A stretch of 64,000 bases of DNA from an uncultured Pseudomonadota bacterium (GCA_949290785.1 CASETE010000023.1:22365-86364), one strand, 5' to 3'; numbered from the stretch's first letter, positions 16,504 through 24,456 are shown. Numbers and translations are program-made. The notes: generated by a model from the letters alone, not told the origin.

Positions 16504-18768
16504 ATGAAAAGATTTATCGCAGTACTTAGTGGTTTGTTGGTTTTACCCGCTTTTGCAGAGGTAGCACCCGCTTATTATTACGAAGAATTGATGGAGTATT
16601 CTGATGAATACTCGGAGCCTGCAGAAACAGAACAACAGCAGGAACAGGAAGAAAAAAACGACACAAAACAAGTCGCACCGGTCGTTCCCGTTACGACGAC
16701 TTCCGTCAGCCCGCGTACAGCAACAGGTAGAATAACCGCTTCACGTGCAATCCCTTCTACTAGCACGACCAGCGGTCGCAATACCGTATCAACAAGAACA
16801 GTTTCTCCGGCTCGTACAGTTACAGCAAGAACAGCTGCGACAAACACCGTTAACACAACCACAGCAACAAGAACTGTGTCATCAGGTCGTCCAACAACAA
16901 CAGGACGCACGGCGACTACTTCTACACGTTCTATTACACCGGTACAAACAGTAACAACGCGTCAAAGTTCTGCTAACGCTAACAAAGTGCAAAACGCAAG
17001 GGCTTCCATCGTACAAACAGATACCGTTGCAACACCACTATACGTCAGCAGCAGAATAGGTACAAGCACTTCAGCGGTTCGTTCACGTACGCCTACAATT
17101 CGCGCGGGGACAACCACTACAACAACTACAACAGACACAACGTCCAGCATGTCATTAGATGAACTGGCACAGGTTACTGATTTTTGCAAGGCTCAATACA
17201 CCGCTTGTATGGATAACTTCTGTAACGTGTTAGACGATAATCAAGGTCGTTGCAGTTGCAGCGCGAACTTGAAAAATTACGCAGAAACAGAGGCTGCCTT
17301 GAAGCAAGCAACCGAAGAATTACAAGACGTCGCCCAAAAAATCCAATACATAGGTCTAAGCGCTGATGAAATAGAAACTCTGTTCACACAGACCGAGGCT
17401 GAATTAGAAATGCAGACGACAACTGATAATACTCAGCTGAAAAACGACCTTGATAAAATCAAAAAGATGATTATCGACGTTGAAACAGGAAAAGCATCTT
17501 CTACAACAACCAGCGGTTTAAGTCTAGATTTGACGGGTCTGTTGGACTTTACAATTGACAGCACTGGGTTTGATTTAGGTGCATTACTGGGAACGTCTTC
17601 GGACACCAGCAGCATCAGCAATCAACGCGGTGAACAACTGTACAAAACTGCGGCGGCACGTTGTAAGGCATCTGTATTAAACAGTTGCGCCGCACAGGGG
17701 GTTGATATAACTGTCATAACAAATTCGTATGATTTGGAAATTGATAAGCAATGTATCATATACGAACGCAGTTTAACTGATTCTAATGACCAAATGAGCG
17801 CGACCGTCAGAAACGCAAAAAGCGTTTTACAAAAAGCGCGTCTATTGGTTGCACAACAAAAGAACACGTATGATTTACGTGGATGCGTAAACGCCTTAGA
17901 CTCTTGCATGCAAGACGACTTCGTCTGTGGCAGCGATTATGAAAACTGCTTGGACCCAACCGGAAAGTTTATCGTCAATGGCGAAATCGTTATCGGCAGT
18001 AAACCAGGTGTACCAGGTGACGTTGAAAACGGCGCAATATATGACACTTGGACATACGACAATAATAAAAATGCTTGGAGCGAAACAGGTTTATTAAGCG
18101 ACTATATTACAAAAACAGTTACAGCAAATGCCGCACAAAACCCGTCTACAAACATGTCCGAATTTTTACAAAATAAAATCGGATATCACGATGATAAAGA
18201 CGGTAAAAATTACGGTATGTGCATGTCTGTACTAAATAAATGCCAAGACATTACTTATACCGGCAACGGTCAAAACTTAAAATACAACCCAACAAATGAT
18301 GTAATTAAAGAGTTCTTGAACCGTACGCTGATACAAATAAAATCTGCCCAAGATTCATTGTTATCAGAATATGCCGAAACATGCATAACAGATGTATCTT
18401 CTTGTTTGGCGCAAAACAATTACAATACTTTGAACCCGACAAGCATCAATATAGCAATCAATGCATGTAAAGCAAATATAACAACTTGTATGTCTGCAAC
18501 GGGCGCAACAGGAACAAGCATTCCCGACATGGCCGATTGGGTAGGACAAGTATTATCAAACCCAACATGCCCTTCTAATGCAACAGGCACATATCCAGAT
18601 TGCGTTTGCACCAGCACAACAGCAACATATGTACCAACTGCAAACGTATGTATGTCATGTCCAACAGAAAACGCACAGACTGGTTCAAAATATCCTAATT
18701 GCCAATGCAATTCAGGCTATACATATAACCAGAAAACTAACACGTGCGAACAAAATGCAGAACCTTAA
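16504..18768 (+). CDS. Large exported protein with five C-x6-C motifs, unknown function
   Basis: This 754-residue protein has a clear signal peptide (residues 1-18, ending P-A-F-A-E). Then come a Glu/Gln-rich stretch (35-60) and a low-complexity Thr/Ser/Arg/Val linker (about 60-215). A Cys-containing body follows, with C-x6-C pairs at 228/235, 461/468, 573/580, 627/634 and 655/662, and a coiled-coil-like Glu/Gln/Lys helix between about 260 and 335. The last 70 residues hold two Y-P-x-C-x-C repeats of EGF-like appearance. The many cysteines in an exported protein suggest disulfide-linked helical hairpins. No family is recognised. It has its own promoter and a strong terminator, and its highly repetitive linker suggests a surface or peptidoglycan-spanning stalk (inference). 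Confidence 0.85.
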   Translation: MKRFIAVLSGLLVLPAFAEVAPAYYYEELMEYSDEYSEPAETEQQQEQEEKNDTKQVAPVVPVTTTSVSPRTATGRITASRAIPSTSTTSGRNTVSTRTVSPARTVTARTAATNTVNTTTATRTVSSGRPTTTGRTATTSTRSITPVQTVTTRQSSANANKVQNARASIVQTDTVATPLYVSSRIGTSTSAVRSRTPTIRAGTTTTTTTTDTTSSMSLDELAQVTDFCKAQYTACMDNFCNVLDDNQGRCSCSANLKNYAETEAALKQATEELQDVAQKIQYIGLSADEIETLFTQTEAELEMQTTTDNTQLKNDLDKIKKMIIDVETGKASSTTTSGLSLDLTGLLDFTIDSTGFDLGALLGTSSDTSSISNQRGEQLYKTAAARCKASVLNSCAAQGVDITVITNSYDLEIDKQCIIYERSLTDSNDQMSATVRNAKSVLQKARLLVAQQKNTYDLRGCVNALDSCMQDDFVCGSDYENCLDPTGKFIVNGEIVIGSKPGVPGDVENGAIYDTWTYDNNKNAWSETGLLSDYITKTVTANAAQNPSTNMSEFLQNKIGYHDDKDGKNYGMCMSVLNKCQDITYTGNGQNLKYNPTNDVIKEFLNRTLIQIKSAQDSLLSEYAETCITDVSSCLAQNNYNTLNPTSINIAINACKANITTCMSATGATGTSIPDMADWVGQVLSNPTCPSNATGTYPDCVCTSTTATYVPTANVCMSCPTENAQTGSKYPNCQCNSGYTYNQKTNTCEQNAEP

Positions 18769-18770
18769 AA

Positions 18771-18796
18771 AAATCCCCGTTTTGGGGATTTTTTAA
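18771..18796. terminator. Bidirectional terminator
   Basis: AAATCCCC / GGGGATTT with a 5-base loop follows the exported protein gene by 2 bases and ends in TTTTTT. The A-run on its left makes it usable for transcripts from mraZ on the minus strand as well. Confidence 0.9.
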
Positions 18797-18863
18797 TTAT
18801 ATTTTAAATGAATATGCAATTTATAAATTTATATCAATATATATAAATTATATAATAAATTAA

Positions 18864-19313
18864 TTATTGCCCAATTATTAAATTCGGTCTTGCTTTGCGT
18901 AAATTTTCCAATGCTTTGGCCTGTACTTTTTCAAATTCCACAGGATTCCATATTTGAAAACTGTTACCACGTCCAACAAATACGGCCGCGTTTTGTATCC
19001 CAGCATGACGCAATAAATCCTCTGGTATAACGATACGACCGGTAACATCAAAGGTTAATGGCCGTGCATCCGCAAATAACATTGCTGACAAATCGTCTAA
19101 ACCGCCGTCAAAAACGCCCATTTTGTCTGTTGCCGCTGCAAGCTGTTCCATCCGAGACATAGATAGACCTTCTATGCACTTATGCGTAAAAGACCTGTAT
19201 AAGACAACGCCAGCAAACCTGTCAGACGCAATTGAAGCCCGGAAAGAAGCCGGTACAGATATCCGCCCCTTGGTATCCAAACGATTTTCATAAGATGAGA
19301 GAAACAATGACAT
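18864..19313 (-). CDS. mraZ: Transcriptional regulator MraZ (orphan)
   Basis: This 149-residue protein has two SpoVT/AbrB-like repeats: L-D-T-K-G-R-I-S-V-P-A-S-F-R near residue 11 and F-D-V-T-G-R-I-V-I-P-E-D-L near residue 90. MraZ normally is the first gene of the division and cell-wall cluster and represses it by binding repeated boxes in its own promoter. Here no rsmH, ftsL or mur gene follows; the next gene downstream is convergent and a bidirectional terminator lies between. The ATG at 19313 gives the typical S-L-F-L-S-S-Y-E-N-R-L-D start. A GTG at 19337 would add 8 residues and has AGGG just upstream, so it remains possible. Confidence 0.93.
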   Translation of the reverse strand: MSLFLSSYENRLDTKGRISVPASFRASIASDRFAGVVLYRSFTHKCIEGLSMSRMEQLAAATDKMGVFDGGLDDLSAMLFADARPLTFDVTGRIVIPEDLLRHAGIQNAAVFVGRGNSFQIWNPVEFEKVQAKALENLRKARPNLIIGQ

Positions 19314-19367
19314 TTTACGGTCTTTGTTTGCGGGCACCTGCCCTAGTTCTTGTCCGAGTTCATATGA

Positions 19368-19396
19368 AACTTAGCACGCGTTTTTATGGTTGTCAA
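19368..19396 (-). promoter_or_regulatory. mraZ promoter
   Basis: A consensus TTGACA (19391-19396) is 17 bp from TAAGTT (19368-19373) on the minus strand, giving a transcript start near 19361. Confidence 0.8.
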
Positions 19397-19432
19397 TGAC
19401 AATTTATAATTAAGTTATGGGATTTTATGGTT
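19387..19432. promoter_or_regulatory. Candidate MraZ operator repeats
   Basis: TGGTT at 19387, TGGGA at 19418 and TGGTT at 19428 lie on the plus strand around and upstream of the mraZ -35. The last two are spaced 10 bp, the spacing known for MraZ boxes (TGGGA-N5 repeats). Only one copy is a perfect match, so this is a weak call. Confidence 0.3.
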
Positions 19433-19487
19433 TATTAAATAAAATTAACATTTTTTAAAATAAATTTAAAATAAATGCATTTTCCAC

Positions 19488-19517
19488 TTGACCTGCGATT
19501 CGTTTTTGTTCTAAGAT
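19488..19517 (+). promoter_or_regulatory. Possible distal promoter of the 111-residue gene
   Basis: TTGACC (19488-19493) and TAAGAT (19512-19517) with an 18-bp spacer point toward the gene at 19691. The transcript would carry a 165-base leader containing the hairpin near 19552-19580. Confidence 0.45.
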
Positions 19518-19614
19518 TCAGGTATAGACAAGGAGAAAAAGTTTTTAAACACCAGAAAACCGCTAAAAAACCGGATTTCTGCAAAAAAATTAAATTAACA
19601 AAAAAATTTAATCG

Positions 19615-19642
19615 TTGATTTTGTAAATACACTATGTACATA
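19615..19642 (+). promoter_or_regulatory. Possible proximal promoter of the 111-residue gene
   Basis: TTGATT (19615-19620) and TACATA (19637-19642) are 16 bp apart, 49 bases before the gene start. Confidence 0.45.
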
Positions 19643-19690
19643 CAAAAAAAAAGATTAAATCAAACAACGCCCAGAAAGGAGGGACCGCGC

Positions 19691-20026
19691 ATGTCAAAAA
19701 ACATTAAAGAAATAATGATTGCCTTGAACCAAGTATTAACAACTACAGTTTGGGTTAACGAAGACCGCCAGATAATATCTTTATCCGATGAATTACAAAT
19801 CGGACAAAACAACGCACCACGTTCAATAGAAGACTTGCCACGCAATTCTTTGGTTGGCGCTTATGTATCACTACAAATTAGAACAGATAACTTTGACGTA
19901 GCCGCAGAAAGCTTGGATACAAAAACTTTGGCTCTACGCGTAAAAGAAATGGTATTTACAGAAGCAAAGAAAATTATAGATGCCGCAGATAATGTAACGA
20001 ATAACAAAATTGCAAAGGCTGCCTGA
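19691..20026 (+). CDS. Hypothetical protein, 111 residues
   Basis: I do not recognise this family. The start at 19691 is set by an excellent AAAGGAGG nine bases upstream; the longer open frame from 19634 has none. The protein begins S-K-N-I-K-E-I-M-I-A-L-N-Q and contains a hydrophobic core (L-V-G-A-Y-V-S-L-Q-I). It ends in an amphipathic helix rich in Lys/Glu/Ala (K-E-M-V-F-T-E-A-K-K-I-I-D-A). There is no signal peptide, membrane segment or cysteine, so it is probably a soluble cytoplasmic protein. It is followed by a candidate stable RNA whose promoter lies inside its last codons. It does not match the omega subunit of RNA polymerase despite similar size. Confidence 0.78.
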   Translation: MSKNIKEIMIALNQVLTTTVWVNEDRQIISLSDELQIGQNNAPRSIEDLPRNSLVGAYVSLQIRTDNFDVAAESLDTKTLALRVKEMVFTEAKKIIDAADNVTNNKIAKAA

Positions 20027-20037
20027 TACGCTATATA
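20010..20037 (+). promoter_or_regulatory. Promoter of the candidate stable RNA
   Basis: TTGCAA (20010-20015) and TATATA (20032-20037) are 16 bp apart, the same form as both tRNA promoters read here. The -35 lies within the end of the 111-residue gene. Confidence 0.6.
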
Positions 20038-20043
20038 AGCGCG

Positions 20044-20134
20044 GTTATCACAAGGCATGCATCTTACACAGTTTCTGGGAAACCAGAAGGAAGGGAGCAG
20101 CCGCCAACAAGTAATTGTTGGCGGTTTCATTTTT
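20044..20134 (+). ncRNA. Candidate structured small RNA (~90 nt)
   Basis: A predicted transcript of about 90 bases runs from its own promoter to a strong terminator and contains no reading frame. It contains a perfect 6-bp stem with a GAAA tetraloop at 20073-20088 (TTCTGG / CCAGAA). GGAAGGGAGCAGCC follows at 20089-20102; this equals the 3' side of the SRP RNA domain IV motif as I remember it for alphaproteobacteria. The matching 5' side (CAGG then CCC) and the long SRP stem are not evident, so I do not call it ffs. A downstream regulatory RNA or a 3'-UTR-derived RNA are alternatives. Confidence 0.45.
20101..20134 (+). terminator. Intrinsic terminator
   Basis: A perfect 10-bp stem (CCGCCAACAA / TTGTTGGCGG) with a GTAA loop is followed by TTTCATTTTTA. 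It ends the 111-residue gene and candidate RNA transcripts. Confidence 0.92.
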
Positions 20135-20144
20135 ATAGCACCGA

Positions 20145-22838
20145 CTAAAACCTTAACACACCGCGTATATTGCCAGAATAGTTATAGTACCCTTGCCTAA
20201 TGGCAAAATCTGCACCGAACGTTACATCGTAAACTTCACCAACACCTAATTTTAGTTTTATGCCCCCGGACGTTTGCCAATGCGATAAACGTTGTGTAGC
20301 AATAGAATATTCATTTCCCATTATAAGCACGTTTATATCTTCAACAGCCGCGTGCCAATCATATGATGCCCCTAATTCTATTATAGGCGTAATCGTCAAT
20401 TCATCGTCATAACTGAAATTGTATTCTGCGGACAATCTTGCATACGTGGTTAAAAAATCTAAATTTGCGTTTGATATTTCTTGACCTGCTGTATCAACAG
20501 AAGAACCGCGATGAACCGACATGTACCGAGTACCTATATAAGGAATAACATTTAATTTATTAATCGGCAAAACGTAACCGATGTCAGACCATACACCTGT
20601 TGTATAAACATCCGTGTTATCAAACAAGTGTATACCCGCAACATTTTTCGTTTCATCCATGTCGGTATAGAAAAAACTTGCATAATTATTCCAAACTAAA
20701 CTCTCATCGTCATATTTCGCGTAAATACCTATACCATGCGTCGGCGCCTTAATCGACCTTGCCCAGCTTGTTAATTCATCATATTGATATGTATACGCAG
20801 CGCCTAAATTCCAATTAGAAACGTTATATTCTGCGCCTAAACCTAAACCATATCCATAAGCATCAAAATCCGCATAAAAATCGTTTTCTTTTAGTTTGCC
20901 ACCAGAACCAAACATCGCACCCCATAACAAGCCTTTACCAACATAATATTCCTGTCTGTCATGCACCATGCCATCAAACCTGTTAATATACGAATTACCA
21001 AGCGTCTGCATCAGTGGCGCAGGTGAAGGCGCCAAAGCAGTTAACGCCTTTATATACTCAACCGCATCTAATTGAACCAATTCATTTAGTTTTTCATAAA
21101 CTTCATTCGTTACGCTGTTATCGGTCAGCAACATATCCTGCCATCCAAGCGCGGTATTTTCATTATTTTGCGTTCCACCAGCATTTTTTATAACGTCTAG
21201 TATTGAACTTGCTTCAACTACCTCGTACCAACCATTTCCTAATTTTATAAAATCATAAATATTATTATTTATTTCCGGAAAGAAGTTATCTGTTATGACC
21301 TGATTACTGCGCAATAATTGTAATCTTAAAGAATCAGTACCAGACATAGCATTACTACCAAGAACCACATCAATTGCGGCGTTTTCTGATATATTGAATG
21401 AATCAGACGTTAAAAAACCATAATTATTAGCATCTTGAACAGACAAACGTAAAATGGCACCAGATTGAAAGTTTGCAGAAGTAACCGTTGCATTTGTTAA
21501 GCCTAAATTTAAAACGCCACCTGAAACGGTCAAATCATTTGCATTAAAAAAATTACCGCTATCTGTAACTGTTACAACGCCGGATTCTATTGTTACGTTA
21601 CCCGTGAAACCCGACATATCTTCGTTTAGAACGATGGTACCTCCAGATGGCATTGTATCATTTTCCAGTTCATATGCTCTATTCACAATCAACGAACCAG
21701 AACCTGTAATCTTGTCATTAAAAGTTATCTGATATTGTGGCGCCGCATTTAAAAATAACGATTCAGACGAATAAATCGCATTAGATTCACCGGACACTGT
21801 ATTTCCGCTAAATACGATATCCGCGTTCTGAGCAATCAAAAACAACGCATTTAAATTAAATATTGCACCGCCATTATCTGTTGCAGAATTATTTGTAAAA
21901 CTGCTATCTATTATATACATATCATCCCAATTATACACCGCACCACCGTACGTAGCACTGTTACCTGTAAAACTGGAACTTTTTACAACTGCATATAAAG
22001 TATCACCCACTATACCATAGTTTGAAATCGCACCACCTGTTTGACCCGCATTATTTTCAAACGTACCGTTTTCAAGCTCCATCATACCCGTGCTATAAAT
22101 TGCACCGGCGCCTTGACTGCCGGTATTCCCGGAAAAATAAACTTCACTTAATGTAATGGTATTTGAATTATATATCGCCGCACCACTTGATGCTGTATTT
22201 GAAACAAACACACCATTAGATATAGTCAAATTACCATCATTAAACGCAACTCCTCCATATTGACCAGACGAATTACCCTGAAAAAAACTGTTGTTTATAA
22301 TCGCATTCGTACCGTATTGTGTATATATTACACCACCATTTCGTGTTGTGCTGTTATCCTCAAAAACGCTGTCGGACACAATTAAAGAAGCGTTATTACT
22401 CTGATAAAAAACGCCACCACCTAAACGTGCGGAATTGTTTGTAAAAGCAGAGTCAGATACAGTCAAACTGCCACCAAGGTTTGCAAATACCGCCCCTTGT
22501 CCAGACTGATAAAATTTATTAAAAGAACTATTCACATTGGCCGTTTGACCAGAAACAGTAAAACCGCCGCCGTTCGTCAAAGACATCACATAACCATTTG
22601 ACACTGTAAAGCCGTTAAACGCACCGCCATCAAAACCAAAACCGCCACCGTTAATTATCGTACTTTCTGCACCAGGCACACTTATTAAACGAGTGGACGT
22701 AATATCTCCGGTCATATTTATGCTGTTTTCTGTGGCATAGTTTTTATACGCGTTATAAAAATCATTAAAATTATTTACGTCTGTAGCATATGCCCTTGAA
22801 CAGACAATAAACGATACAAAAAAAAGCGATTTTTTCAT
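20145..22838 (-). CDS. Autotransporter with Pmp-like FxxN / GGA repeats
   Basis: This 897-residue type V secreted protein has a signal peptide (residues 1-19, ending S-R-A-Y-A-T). The passenger, about residues 100-360, is made of eight or nine repeats of roughly 22-30 residues, each with F-x-x-N-S or F-x-G-N-T followed by G-G-A-I-Y or a close variant. This is the pattern of chlamydial polymorphic membrane proteins and predicts a right-handed beta-helix. A linker leads to an autotransporter barrel (about 640-897) with alternating strands and a terminal Phe (G-V-L-R-F). It is probably displayed on the cell surface as an adhesin. It lies after the plsX terminator; its own promoter is not clear in the 98-base gap. 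Confidence 0.88.
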   Translation of the reverse strand: MKKSLFFVSFIVCSRAYATDVNNFNDFYNAYKNYATENSINMTGDITSTRLISVPGAESTIINGGGFGFDGGAFNGFTVSNGYVMSLTNGGGFTVSGQTANVNSSFNKFYQSGQGAVFANLGGSLTVSDSAFTNNSARLGGGVFYQSNNASLIVSDSVFEDNSTTRNGGVIYTQYGTNAIINNSFFQGNSSGQYGGVAFNDGNLTISNGVFVSNTASSGAAIYNSNTITLSEVYFSGNTGSQGAGAIYSTGMMELENGTFENNAGQTGGAISNYGIVGDTLYAVVKSSSFTGNSATYGGAVYNWDDMYIIDSSFTNNSATDNGGAIFNLNALFLIAQNADIVFSGNTVSGESNAIYSSESLFLNAAPQYQITFNDKITGSGSLIVNRAYELENDTMPSGGTIVLNEDMSGFTGNVTIESGVVTVTDSGNFFNANDLTVSGGVLNLGLTNATVTSANFQSGAILRLSVQDANNYGFLTSDSFNISENAAIDVVLGSNAMSGTDSLRLQLLRSNQVITDNFFPEINNNIYDFIKLGNGWYEVVEASSILDVIKNAGGTQNNENTALGWQDMLLTDNSVTNEVYEKLNELVQLDAVEYIKALTALAPSPAPLMQTLGNSYINRFDGMVHDRQEYYVGKGLLWGAMFGSGGKLKENDFYADFDAYGYGLGLGAEYNVSNWNLGAAYTYQYDELTSWARSIKAPTHGIGIYAKYDDESLVWNNYASFFYTDMDETKNVAGIHLFDNTDVYTTGVWSDIGYVLPINKLNVIPYIGTRYMSVHRGSSVDTAGQEISNANLDFLTTYARLSAEYNFSYDDELTITPIIELGASYDWHAAVEDINVLIMGNEYSIATQRLSHWQTSGGIKLKLGVGEVYDVTFGADFAIRQGYYNYSGNIRGVLRF

Positions 22839-22907
22839 ATTATATAACCTTTATATACAATACAAAAATCGCTTAATTTTTAAATAATATCAATATTCAT
22901 CTATTCC

Positions 22908-22930
22908 TAAAAAAAGCCACACACGGGGCT
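22908..22930 (-). terminator. Intrinsic terminator after plsX
   Basis: On the minus strand AGCC / GGCT, with an 8-base loop, is followed by seven T. The stem is short but the T-tract is good. Confidence 0.6.
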
Positions 22931-22936
22931 GTATAT

Positions 22937-24004
22937 TTATTCTTCTTGAGTTAATATCTCTGCCCGAATTTGCGCCACAGATTCCGCGCGCTTTTTAATA
23001 ACGTCGTTCAAGTTTGCATGTGTTAAATCCGCGGCATATTTTATAGAATTTGCAAAAGCCAACGCATCGCTGTTACCATGCGTTTTAACCGCAAAACCCT
23101 TTAAGCCCAAAAAAGTGGCCCCAGCATAAGAACGAGGATCAATCTTGTGCTTTAACCTTTTAAAAACATGAACCAAGAAAAATGCGCCGATAATTGCTAA
23201 AATAGACTTTTTCAAATTATCAACCAAAACGCGTTTTATTAGTTTTGCGGTACCTTCTACGGTCTTTAATACTATATTACCGGTAAACCCGTCTGTAACA
23301 ACGACTTGTACGTTTCCGCCGCCTATATCATTACCCTCAACAAATCCGATATATTCATAAGGCAACTCATCCTTATGCGCAGTTAACAATTTATTCAATT
23401 TCTGCAAAGTCTCGTTACCCTTTGTATCTTCTTCGCCGATGTTTAATACACCGACTTTTGGTCGTGACATTTTGCCAATTACTTCGGCATACACGCTGCC
23501 CAATACGGCGAAATCAAATAAATTCCCTTCGTCACATTGAACATTTGCCCCCAAATCTAAAACCACCACGCGAGAATCACCGCCGCCTGACGGCAACATC
23601 GTTGTAATAGCAGGTCTTGATATACCTTCAATCGTTTTTAACGCCAGTTTAGACAACGACATTAAAATTCCCGTATTACCCGCACTGACAACAGCATCTG
23701 CCCTACCTTCACGAACGTCCTTTATCGCCATGTACATAGAAGTGTCTTGAGCATGACGAATGACATCACGTATTTTATCGGTTCCTTTGATGACATCCGG
23801 CGCATTAATAATCTCGCAATTACGGGCAACGCGTGAATACTTAGCCAATAATTTCAATAGCTGTTTTTCGTTACCAAATATGCGAAAAAACACCTTGTCT
23901 TCACCGTTTTGATACAAGAATTGATTAATTCCACCAAGAACAGCGTTGGGGCCCTTGTCCCCACCCATTGCATCAATTGCTATAATTTTCTTTTCTGTTG
24001 ACAT
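22937..24004 (-). CDS. plsX: Phosphate acyltransferase PlsX
   Basis: This 355-residue enzyme forms acyl-phosphate from acyl-ACP for the first step of phospholipid synthesis. It begins I-I-A-I-D-A-M-G-G-D-K-G-P, the hallmark of PlsX, and later has A-V-V-S-A-G-N-T-G-x-L-M and V-T-D-G-F-T-G-N-I-V-L-K. A hydrophobic helix near residue 265 probably helps membrane contact. It follows rpmF, the usual pairing. A terminator-like hairpin lies between the two genes and no strong ribosome site precedes the ATG, so its expression may be lowered relative to rpmF. The usual downstream partner fabH lies 10 kb away. Confidence 0.96.
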   Translation of the reverse strand: MSTEKKIIAIDAMGGDKGPNAVLGGINQFLYQNGEDKVFFRIFGNEKQLLKLLAKYSRVARNCEIINAPDVIKGTDKIRDVIRHAQDTSMYMAIKDVREGRADAVVSAGNTGILMSLSKLALKTIEGISRPAITTMLPSGGGDSRVVVLDLGANVQCDEGNLFDFAVLGSVYAEVIGKMSRPKVGVLNIGEEDTKGNETLQKLNKLLTAHKDELPYEYIGFVEGNDIGGGNVQVVVTDGFTGNIVLKTVEGTAKLIKRVLVDNLKKSILAIIGAFFLVHVFKRLKHKIDPRSYAGATFLGLKGFAVKTHGNSDALAFANSIKYAADLTHANLNDVIKKRAESVAQIRAEILTQEE

Positions 24005-24012
24005 AGTATATT

Positions 24013-24049
24013 AAAAAAGCAGAACGGCACTTCATGCGCCCTATTCTGC
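24013..24049 (-). terminator. Terminator-like hairpin between rpmF and plsX
   Basis: On the minus strand GCAGAA...TTCTGC, with an inner GGCGC / GTGCC pairing, is followed by six T and then the plsX start region. It would terminate or attenuate rpmF transcripts before plsX. Confidence 0.72.
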
Positions 24050-24069
24050 CTTGGTATCTTTATTAAATA

Positions 24070-24219
24070 TTATTTTGCACCACATGCAGGACATACATGA
24101 TGTGGACGTTTCTTTTCACCACAGGTTTTGCAAACACCGCATGGCATGATAGACAAAGCATCATGCGAACGACGCTGTGCTGTACGTGATTTACTTGTTT
24201 TACTTTTTGGCGTTGCCAT
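24070..24219 (-). CDS. rpmF: 50S ribosomal protein L32
   Basis: This 49-residue protein begins A-T-P-K-S-K-T-S-K-S-R, as bacterial L32 does. It has a four-cysteine zinc ribbon: C-x2-C in C-G-V-C and C-K-T-C, then C-P-A-C near the end. AAAGGA lies 7 bases before the ATG. It has its own TTGCAA-type promoter and is followed by an attenuator-like hairpin and plsX, the normal rpmF-plsX arrangement. Confidence 0.96.
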   Translation of the reverse strand: MATPKSKTSKSRTAQRRSHDALSIMPCGVCKTCGEKKRPHHVCPACGAK

Positions 24220-24247
24220 TTTACTATCCTTTTATTTACAGTTTGAC

Positions 24248-24275
24248 ATTTTATTCAATTCTTACACATTTGCAA
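24248..24275 (-). promoter_or_regulatory. rpmF promoter
   Basis: TTGCAA (24270-24275) and TAAAAT (24248-24253) are 16 bp apart on the minus strand, 28 bases before the start codon. Confidence 0.75.
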
Positions 24276-24381
24276 GAAAAACTTTAATCCAAAGCAATCT
24301 TTACCCGCCACATAGAACGGTGATAAAATTCATAGAATCACGTTCCAATGTTCCCGATAACTTGTAACACACATTTAATAC

Positions 24382-24456
24382 AAAAAGCCGAGAATGCAGA
24401 TACAATTAACACTCTTTGCCCGGGGCACATATCCCCGGGCATACTCTATCGGCTTA
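24382..24456 (-). terminator. Composite terminator of the rpoBC operon
   Basis: A very strong inner stem (GCCCGGGG / CCCCGGGC, 24418-24440) sits inside an outer pairing AAGCCGA / TCGGCTT. The outer stem is followed on the minus strand by TTTTTG. The outer stem begins at the rpoC stop codon. Confidence 0.75.

Larger units (their letters stand above)
19314..19690. other. 377-bp gene-free stretch with divergent promoters
   Basis: No supported gene lies here. It holds the mraZ promoter on the minus strand, ATGG-type repeats beyond it, and two promoter-like pairs on the plus strand. An imperfect hairpin at about 19552-19580 (CAGAAA-CCG / CGG-TTTCTG) lies between the two plus-strand pairs. A GACAAGGAG ribosome-site-like stretch near 19523-19532 is not followed by a start codon. 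Much of the rest is A/T-rich. Confidence 0.6.

Noticed and set aside
16745..17189. Frames in other phases across the Thr/Ser/Arg stalk
   Set aside because: They arise from the repetitive ACA/CAG-rich sequence of the real gene and have Gln- or Val-only composition.
19477..19620. 47-codon plus-strand frame in the mraZ upstream gap
   Set aside because: No ribosome site, poly-Lys composition and overlap with promoter and hairpin elements; not supported as a gene.
19691..20026. RNA polymerase omega subunit (rpoZ)
   Set aside because: Size is close, but the N-terminal signature of omega (R-V-T-V-E-D-C, then R-F-E-L-V-x-x-A) is absent.
20044..20134. Calling the small RNA the SRP RNA (ffs)
   Set aside because: Only the 3' side of the domain IV motif is seen; the CAGG/CCC 5' side and the long end-to-end stem are missing, and the 3' part is a self-contained terminator.
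22100..22700. DNA repeats or CRISPR-like array in the autotransporter gene
   Set aside because: The repeats are protein-level and degenerate in DNA, in frame with the passenger domain.
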